From JBEBSD01 sp040394475 (GTDB lineage: Bacteria; Bacteroidota; Bacteroidia; Cytophagales; Spirosomataceae), in contig JBEBSD010000099.1 in NCBI GenBank assembly GCA_040394475.1, positions 1 through 20,163 of the forward strand: 20,163 bases of DNA. Direction: 5' to 3'. The notes beneath the pieces are model-generated. The model saw only the letters and a program-made list of their open reading frames with translations, was not told where the DNA came from and made no database searches. Shown here in pieces: positions 15,932 to 20,163 of the stretch (position 1 is the stretch's first letter; each line of letters opens with the position of its first letter). The position numbers and the translations under genes are program-made.

Positions 15932-16690
15932 CTATAACTCCGCGATGTATTGCTGCCCGCCCAGATTGCGCATTTGCTGCACGATCTGGGCGGTTCTTTT
16001 CTGGGTGTAGGCAGATGGATTACGAACCGAAAACTGCTTGGGATTGGGTAAAACAGCTGCGATGCGCGCGGCTTCGTGCCGGTTGAGCGCTTTGGCCGGC
16101 TTCTTGTAAAACCGCTGAGAGGCCGCTTCGGCTCCAAAGGTCATTTTCCCTGTTTCCGCCACATTCAGGTAGACTTCCAGAATCCGCTCTTTACTCCACA
16201 GGAGCTCGATCCAAAGGGTAAACCACGCCTCCAGCCCTTTTCGAAAATAACTTCTCCCCTGCCATAAAAACACATTTTTGGCCACCTGCTGCGTAATGGT
16301 ACTGGCGCCGCGCTTTCTTTTTTTATCCGAAGCCAGGGCATTTTTTATCTGCGTAAAGTCAAAGCCCCAGTGCTTCGGGAAGTTCTGATCTTCCGAAGCT
16401 ACCACAGCCAGCGCCATTTCCTTCGAAATCTGGTCGTAGGATGTCCAGCTTTTATAAATCCGGGATTCCTCCCCCGCCTTTACGGCCTCTATTTTTCTGG
16501 CAACCATCAACGGTGTCACCCAAACGGGCAGAAATTTAAACATCACCACTCCCAGCACGGAAAGGACTACAAAACCAATACATAGCTTCCCCAGGAAGGT
16601 CAGGACATACCGTACTATCACGCTGGTATCAATTAATTTTGCAGGCCTTCTTTTGTTCTTCAAACGACAGCACGAATTAAACAAAGACAA
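15932..16690 (-). CDS. mtgA: Monofunctional peptidoglycan glycosyltransferase (MtgA-like, GT51)
   Basis: This enzyme polymerises lipid II into glycan strands on the outer face of the inner membrane. After a basic N-terminus, a single membrane anchor spans about residues 28-50 (YVLTFLGKLCIGFVVLSVLG). GT51 motifs then follow in order: VASEDQNFPKHWGFD (97-111, catalytic Glu100), RGASTITQQVAKNVFL (127-142), KERILEVYLN (167-176, second acidic residue Glu172) and FGAEAASQRFYKKP (185-198). No transpeptidase domain is present. The frame has no ATG before residue 50, and a stop codon sits three codons before the TTG at 16690, so the start must be TTG (16690, 16684, 16663) or GTG (16621). GTG at 16621 would give a short tail ahead of the anchor, as in most relatives. 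The symbol is by family. Confidence 0.92.
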   Translation of the reverse strand: MSLFNSCCRLKNKRRPAKLIDTSVIVRYVLTFLGKLCIGFVVLSVLGVVMFKFLPVWVTPLMVARKIEAVKAGEESRIYKSWTSYDQISKEMALAVVASEDQNFPKHWGFDFTQIKNALASDKKRKRGASTITQQVAKNVFLWQGRSYFRKGLEAWFTLWIELLWSKERILEVYLNVAETGKMTFGAEAASQRFYKKPAKALNRHEAARIAAVLPNPKQFSVRNPSAYTQKRTAQIVQQMRNLGGQQYIAEL

Positions 16691-16723
16691 CTTGTTTTAG
16701 AAAGCGTTTCTCAAAAAAATCCG

Positions 16724-16731
16724 TATCTTCG
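16724..16731 (+). promoter_or_regulatory. Possible -7 element before the DUF2851 gene
   Basis: TATCTTCG after an A-rich stretch resembles TAnnTTTG with one mismatch and lies about 60 bases upstream of the ATG at 16793. No convincing -33 box is present at the standard distance. Confidence 0.25.
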
Positions 16732-16792
16732 AACTGCTATACGCCGGTTGCCGGCCACATACTTTATCTTTCCTTAAAACACACAATACCTT

Positions 16793-18070
16793 ATGAACGA
16801 ATTATTTCTTTCTTTCCTCTGGCAATACCAGTATTTTAATCACGCCTCCCTGCACACAGAAGCCGGCGAGCTCATTCGTATTCACCGTCCTGGTTTGCGG
16901 AATACGGATGCAGGCCCCGACTTCACACAGGCGCGTGTAGAAATTGACGGCATCCTGTGGGTTGGAACCGTTGAGCTGCATGTGCGTGCTTCCGATTGGA
17001 ACCTCCACCGGCATTCGGCCGACAAAGCCTACGAAAACGTCATCCTGCATGTGGTCTGGAAAAACGATCTGGCGCCGGAGCAGGAACCCAACCGGCGTAT
17101 CCCCACGCTGTCGCTTCAACCCCATACCGATCCGACCCTGCTGAACCGTTACCGGAACCTGCAGGAGAACCTTTCTTCCATTCCGTGTCATGCACAGTTC
17201 GGCAATGTTTCGGACCTGCACAAGCGCCTGATGATGGATCGTGTACTGACCGAACGGCTGGAACGAAAAACAGCGGAAGTCTTGCTGATAGCGACAGGGG
17301 CCGACTGGAATGAAACTGCCTGGCAGCTTCTCGCCCGCTATTTTGGATTCACAGTCAATGCCGATACGTTTCAGAAGCTTGCCCGCCGGCTCCCCCTCAA
17401 GGTATTGTTGAAGCACCGGGATAGTGTCCCGCAGCTGGAAGCGCTCCTGTTCGGCATGGCCCAGCTGCTACCGGAACATTCTGAAGACCCGTACCCCCGG
17501 CAATTATCGGAAGAATACCGGTTCCTGCGCACCAAATACCGGTTGCAGGCGAATCAGCTCCACCCTCACGAATGGCGTTTTTTCCGGCTTCGTCCTGCCG
17601 GTTTCCCGACCGTCAGACTCGCACAGCTGGCACAGCTGATTCACCGGCAGGGCCCTTTGTTTTCCTCCCTTACCAACCCTGCGACCGTTTCAGACCTGGA
17701 ACCGGTTTTCCAGGTAAAGCAGTCGGCTTACTGGACCACCCACTACCATTTCGGAAAAGTGAGTCCGGCGGCGGTCCCGTCGCTCGGGAAACAGGCTGCG
17801 CATCTACTGATTATCAATGTGGTTGTTCCGCTACTGGCGGCCTATGCGTCTAAAACCGGGAACCGTGCTTTTCTGGAGAAGGGAATCCGTCTGCTGGAGC
17901 AGCTTCCTGCAGAACGCAATCGTTTTATTCACGAGTGGCGGGCCCTGCAGCTGCCGGCAAAAACGGCGGCAGACTCTCAGGCCTTACTGGAATGGCATCA
18001 CTACTATTGCACCCGGAAACGCTGCCTGGACTGCCATATCGGCAACGCGCTGATCCGTTCCGATTCCTGA
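16793..18070 (+). CDS. DUF2851 family protein
   Basis: This 425-residue cytoplasmic protein matches what I know as DUF2851, a family common in Bacteroidota and of unknown function. The N-terminal block is diagnostic: FLWQYQYFN (8-16), RPGLRNTDAGPDF (32-44), WVGTVELHVRASDWNLHRHS (56-75) and ENVILHVVW (81-89). The conserved acidic and His residues in that block (Asp44, Glu61, His63, Asp68, His72) suggest a metal site, but no enzymatic role is established. The C-terminus has Cys406, Cys411 and Cys414 (CTRKRCLDCHIG), a possible metal- or cluster-binding triplet. It converges on a small membrane-protein gene with a nine-base gap. Confidence 0.88.
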   Translation: MNELFLSFLWQYQYFNHASLHTEAGELIRIHRPGLRNTDAGPDFTQARVEIDGILWVGTVELHVRASDWNLHRHSADKAYENVILHVVWKNDLAPEQEPNRRIPTLSLQPHTDPTLLNRYRNLQENLSSIPCHAQFGNVSDLHKRLMMDRVLTERLERKTAEVLLIATGADWNETAWQLLARYFGFTVNADTFQKLARRLPLKVLLKHRDSVPQLEALLFGMAQLLPEHSEDPYPRQLSEEYRFLRTKYRLQANQLHPHEWRFFRLRPAGFPTVRLAQLAQLIHRQGPLFSSLTNPATVSDLEPVFQVKQSAYWTTHYHFGKVSPAAVPSLGKQAAHLLIINVVVPLLAAYASKTGNRAFLEKGIRLLEQLPAERNRFIHEWRALQLPAKTAADSQALLEWHHYYCTRKRCLDCHIGNALIRSDS

Positions 18071-18079
18071 TCCTATTTG

Positions 18080-18292
18080 TTACGAATTCCCGATAAGGCT
18101 GACACCCGACAAGAGAAACAGTCCTCCTACCAGGAAAGGGACAATGGTTTCCCATTTGGTAATTTCCATACCCAGCACGGGCTTTTCCGAAAGAAAGGCA
18201 ACACAGGCAAACAGGATCACCACGATGCCTATCATTGTTAGCAATGCTCCAAAAAAACGCTTAAAGCGCGTAGATTCCATGTGATTATGCAT
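18080..18292 (-). CDS. Small two-helix membrane protein
   Basis: This 70-residue protein has two predicted membrane helices, about 14-34 (GALLTMIGIVVILFACVAFL) and 50-67 (VPFLVGGLFLLSGVSLIG), joined by a short soluble loop. I do not recognise a named family, but small proteins of this shape are widespread in Bacteroidota. ATG at 18292 is used; ATG at 18280 (MESTRF) is an equally good start. It follows the CCA-adding enzyme gene by 31 bases on the same strand and is probably co-transcribed with it. Its function is unknown. Confidence 0.7.
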   Translation of the reverse strand: MHNHMESTRFKRFFGALLTMIGIVVILFACVAFLSEKPVLGMEITKWETIVPFLVGGLFLLSGVSLIGNS

Positions 18293-18323
18293 TTATAATG
18301 GCCGGTATTCTCCGGAAGTGCCG

Positions 18324-19769
18324 TTACCGTTCCAACATTCCGCTCAATTCATCACGCCGGGGGGTCAGTCCCATCCGTACCCCTTCGCGTGTCATAAAGT
18401 CAAATGCCGCTTCCATTTCGTTCGGAACCACTCCCTCCAGGATAGCCTCCCTTACCAGTTCCTTGATCACCCCGACTTCCCGGGAGGGTGGTATTCCAAA
18501 AGTAGCCATAATCAGCTCTCCGGTAATCACCGGCTGGAAACTACGCAACTTATCCCGCTCCTCCAATTCTTCGAGCTTCTTTTCAAGCCTGTCAAAGTTA
18601 TTGAGATAGCGTTTGACCTTGTCCGGATTCTTGGAAGTAATATCAGCCCGGCAAAGCAGCATCAGCGCTTCGAAGTCATCTCCTGACTCTACCAGCAGGC
18701 GCCGCATGGCCGAATCGGTAATCTGTTCCTTGGAGAGCGCAATCGGACGCAGGTGCAAGCGGACCAGTTTCCTGACCAGCCGCATTTTTTCATTCATCGG
18801 CAGTTTCAGCTTCCGGAAAATAGCCGGCACCATCCGTGCCCCCATTTCCTCGTGGTTATGAAACGTCCATCCGGCTTTTTTATCGAATCTTTTCGTAGCC
18901 GGTTTTGCAATGTCGTGCAAAATCGCCGCCCAGCGTAACCAGAGGTCGCCGGAGCTCCTGGCCACGTTGTCAAGCACCTGGAGGGTATGATAAAAATTAT
19001 CCTTATGTCCTTTCCCGTCCATTGTCTCAACTCCCTGCAGGGCGACTAGTTCCGGAAACACTTCCGAAAGCAATCCCGAATGGTACAATAGTTTAAACCC
19101 GTACGAAGGCACGGGGGAAAGAATAATTTTATTCAGCTCATCGGTAATACGTTCTTGTGAAACGATCCGGATCCGGTCTTTCATTTGCACAATGGCGTCG
19201 AACGTTTCCGGCTCGATGTCAAAGTTTAACTGGGAAGCAAAGCGGAGTGCCCGCATCATCCGGAGCGGATCGTCCGAAAATGTAAGGCCGGGCTGCAGCG
19301 GAGTGCGGATCAGTTTCTTCCGCAAGTCGGCCTGGCCTTCAAACGGATCGGTCAATACCCCGAAATTATCCGGGTTAAGCCCTACGCACATGGCATTGAT
19401 GGTAAAATCGCGCCGGTTCTGATCATCCTGCAGCGTCCCCTCCTCCACAATCGGCTTCCGGGAATCGCTCCGGTACGACTCCTTTCTGGCCCCTACGAAC
19501 TCCACTTCCCATCCCTCATAACGGATTTGTGCGGTTCCGAAGGCCGGAAAGACAATAACTTCCACTGCCGGTCCCAAGAGCGCAGCCACTGCTTCCGCCA
19601 ACTGCACACCACTCCCCACACACACGATATCGATATCTTTGGAAGGCCGTTTCAATACCAGGTCCCGCACGTAGCCCCCCACCACGTACGTCTCGACACC
19701 CAGCTGTTCCGCTGCCTGTGAAATGACCGGGAATACGACAACCGCTTTCAAATGTTCCGCAAAATTCAT
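18324..19769 (-). CDS. cca: CCA tRNA nucleotidyltransferase with HD domain
   Basis: This 481-residue enzyme adds or repairs the 3' CCA of tRNAs, without a nucleic acid template. The class II nucleotidyltransferase head contains YVVGGYVRDLVL (28-39) and KDIDIV (44-49) with the metal-binding DxD, then RRDFTINAM (119-127), and the nucleotide-recognition segment DDPLRMMRALRFASQ (166-180). A helical neck and body follow, with an HD-type domain from about 255 (FYHTLQVLDNV, and LHDIAKP with His285-Asp286). Class II enzymes with an HD domain can be full CCA-adding or only A-adding; the sequence does not decide this. The neighbouring tRNA-Leu gene has no encoded CCA, so such activity is needed in this organism. 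ATG at 19769 is used, and promoter-like elements lie directly upstream. Confidence 0.93.
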   Translation of the reverse strand: MNFAEHLKAVVVFPVISQAAEQLGVETYVVGGYVRDLVLKRPSKDIDIVCVGSGVQLAEAVAALLGPAVEVIVFPAFGTAQIRYEGWEVEFVGARKESYRSDSRKPIVEEGTLQDDQNRRDFTINAMCVGLNPDNFGVLTDPFEGQADLRKKLIRTPLQPGLTFSDDPLRMMRALRFASQLNFDIEPETFDAIVQMKDRIRIVSQERITDELNKIILSPVPSYGFKLLYHSGLLSEVFPELVALQGVETMDGKGHKDNFYHTLQVLDNVARSSGDLWLRWAAILHDIAKPATKRFDKKAGWTFHNHEEMGARMVPAIFRKLKLPMNEKMRLVRKLVRLHLRPIALSKEQITDSAMRRLLVESGDDFEALMLLCRADITSKNPDKVKRYLNNFDRLEKKLEELEERDKLRSFQPVITGELIMATFGIPPSREVGVIKELVREAILEGVVPNEMEAAFDFMTREGVRMGLTPRRDELSGMLER

Positions 19770-19773
19770 GGCG

Positions 19774-19797
19774 CAAAAATAGCGTATTGCAAACGTA
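19774..19797 (-). promoter_or_regulatory. Two candidate -7 elements before cca
   Basis: On the minus strand TATTTTTG (19774-19781) and TACGTTTG (19790-19797) both match TAnnTTTG. The first is so close to the ATG that its transcript would be leaderless or nearly so; the second would leave a leader of about 14 bases. No firm -33 box was found for either. Confidence 0.35.
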
Positions 19798-19899
19798 ATA
19801 TCCGCAAGGAAATGTCATTACTTGCACGCGACCGGAACCGGCTGTCTCCGATTCTGAAAAAAAATAACGTCCCGCCGCTGATATTTACAATCTGCTCCC

Positions 19900-19907
19900 T
19901 ATATTTG
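19900..19907 (+). promoter_or_regulatory. -7 promoter element for tRNA-Leu
   Basis: TATATTTG matches the Bacteroidota -7 consensus exactly and lies 11 bases before the tRNA 5' end, so transcription should begin just before the mature tRNA. The -33 element is not obvious. Confidence 0.5.
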
Positions 19908-19918
19908 CATCCCGAATC

Positions 19919-20002
19919 GCTGAAGTGGTGGAATTGGTAGACACGCACGTTTCAGGGGCGTGTGGGGGTTGCCCTGTGCGGGTTCGAGTCCCGCCTTCAG
20001 TA
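19919..20002 (+). tRNA. tRNA-Leu (anticodon CAG)
   Basis: The 84-base gene folds as a class II tRNA. The acceptor arm is GCTGAAG (19919-19925) against CTTCAGT (19995-20001), leaving a G-U pair at the first position and discriminator A at 20002. The D-arm has the GGTAGAC loop typical of tRNA-Leu. The anticodon stem CACGT/GCGTG encloses TTCAGGG with anticodon CAG at 19953-19955. A long variable arm follows, then the T-arm GCGGG-TTCGAGT-CCCGC. No CCA is encoded at the 3' end. CAG reads the leucine codon CTG. A strong terminator follows four bases later. Confidence 0.95.
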
Positions 20003-20005
20003 CAC

Positions 20006-20039
20006 AAAATGCTCTTTACGTCCCGTAAAGGGCATTTTT
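20006..20039 (+). terminator. Rho-independent terminator of tRNA-Leu
   Basis: A 14-bp stem (20006-20019 against 20025-20038, with one G-T wobble pair) closes a five-base loop, and the 3' arm runs into a T-run. The position directly after the tRNA fits termination of the tRNA transcript. The A-rich 5' arm would also allow termination from the other strand. Confidence 0.85.
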
Positions 20040-20040
20040 G

Positions 20041-20082
20041 TTGATCCATGGTCTGTGTCTTCACAGACCATTTTGGGATCAA
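20041..20082. repeat. Second long hairpin behind the terminator
   Basis: Seven pairs (TTGATCC at 20041-20047 with GGATCAA at 20076-20082) continue into ten pairs (ATGGTCTGTG with CACAGACCAT) closed by the loop TCTT. The only defect is a four-base bulge, TTTG, at 20072-20075. No T-run follows. The bases at 20042-20049 can also pair with ATGGATCA at 20110-20117, an alternative partner. The function is unknown: a bidirectional or back-up terminator, an intergenic repeat, or the edge of an element are all possible. Confidence 0.6.
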
Positions 20083-20163
20083 GCGCAAAACTTGAAATCC
20101 AAGCATACAATGGATCAGTCTCAAAAGTTGTGGAGTGCATAGGATTTTTCTAGGTTTGTGTTT

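Noticed and set aside
15421..16137. Minus-strand open frame spanning the S8/mtgA junction
   Set aside because: Overlaps the ends of two convergent genes with intact family motifs; no domain seen in it.
19885..20124. Minus-strand 79-codon frame across the tRNA
   Set aside because: It is antisense to tRNA-Leu, and its GGTRTRTGQP-like translation is a common artefact of tRNA genes.

Overview
The window reads as a chromosomal segment of a Bacteroidota bacterium, most likely Chitinophagaceae or a near relative; the lineage is inferred. The reasons are moderate GC, weak or absent Shine-Dalgarno sequences, several copies of the Bacteroidota-type -7 promoter octamer (TAnnTTTG), a tRNA gene without an encoded CCA, and gene families typical of the phylum: a DUF2851 protein, a secreted M16 peptidase, an S8 peptidase and a six-gene ebo cluster. 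No transposase, integrase, phage gene, CRISPR array or rRNA gene is visible.

Layout. Positions 1-363 are non-coding and rich in small repeats, and precede a WbuB-like GT4 glycosyltransferase (364-1605), perhaps the edge of a surface-polysaccharide locus. A secreted M16 zinc peptidase follows (1659-4463). From 4484 to 12865 lies an ebo cluster on the minus strand. In transcription order it is eboA, eboB, eboC, then eboD, eboE, eboF, but a plus-strand, secreted GH20-like glycosidase gene (8900-10018) and about 600 bp of non-coding DNA separate eboC from eboD. Upstream of eboA, 32 bp away on the same strand, is an Xaa-Pro aminopeptidase gene that probably shares its transcript.

The right third is housekeeping: a secreted S8 serine protease (14392-15930), convergent with a monofunctional peptidoglycan glycosyltransferase (mtgA-like); a DUF2851 protein; a 70-residue two-helix membrane protein; a CCA-adding enzyme; and tRNA-Leu(CAG) with a strong terminator and a second large hairpin behind it.

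How the genes work together. The ebo set (helical EboA, TatD-like EboB, UbiA-like EboC, dehydroquinate-synthase-like EboD, TIM-barrel EboE, phosphodiesterase-fold EboF) is known in other bacteria as a conserved module linked to export or maturation of a small molecule, for example the scytonemin precursor in cyanobacteria. No recognisable secondary-metabolite synthase lies in this window, so the substrate here is unknown. The most interesting points are the split of the ebo cluster by a glycosidase gene, the altered metal-ligand positions in EboF, and the structured repeats at both ends of the window.
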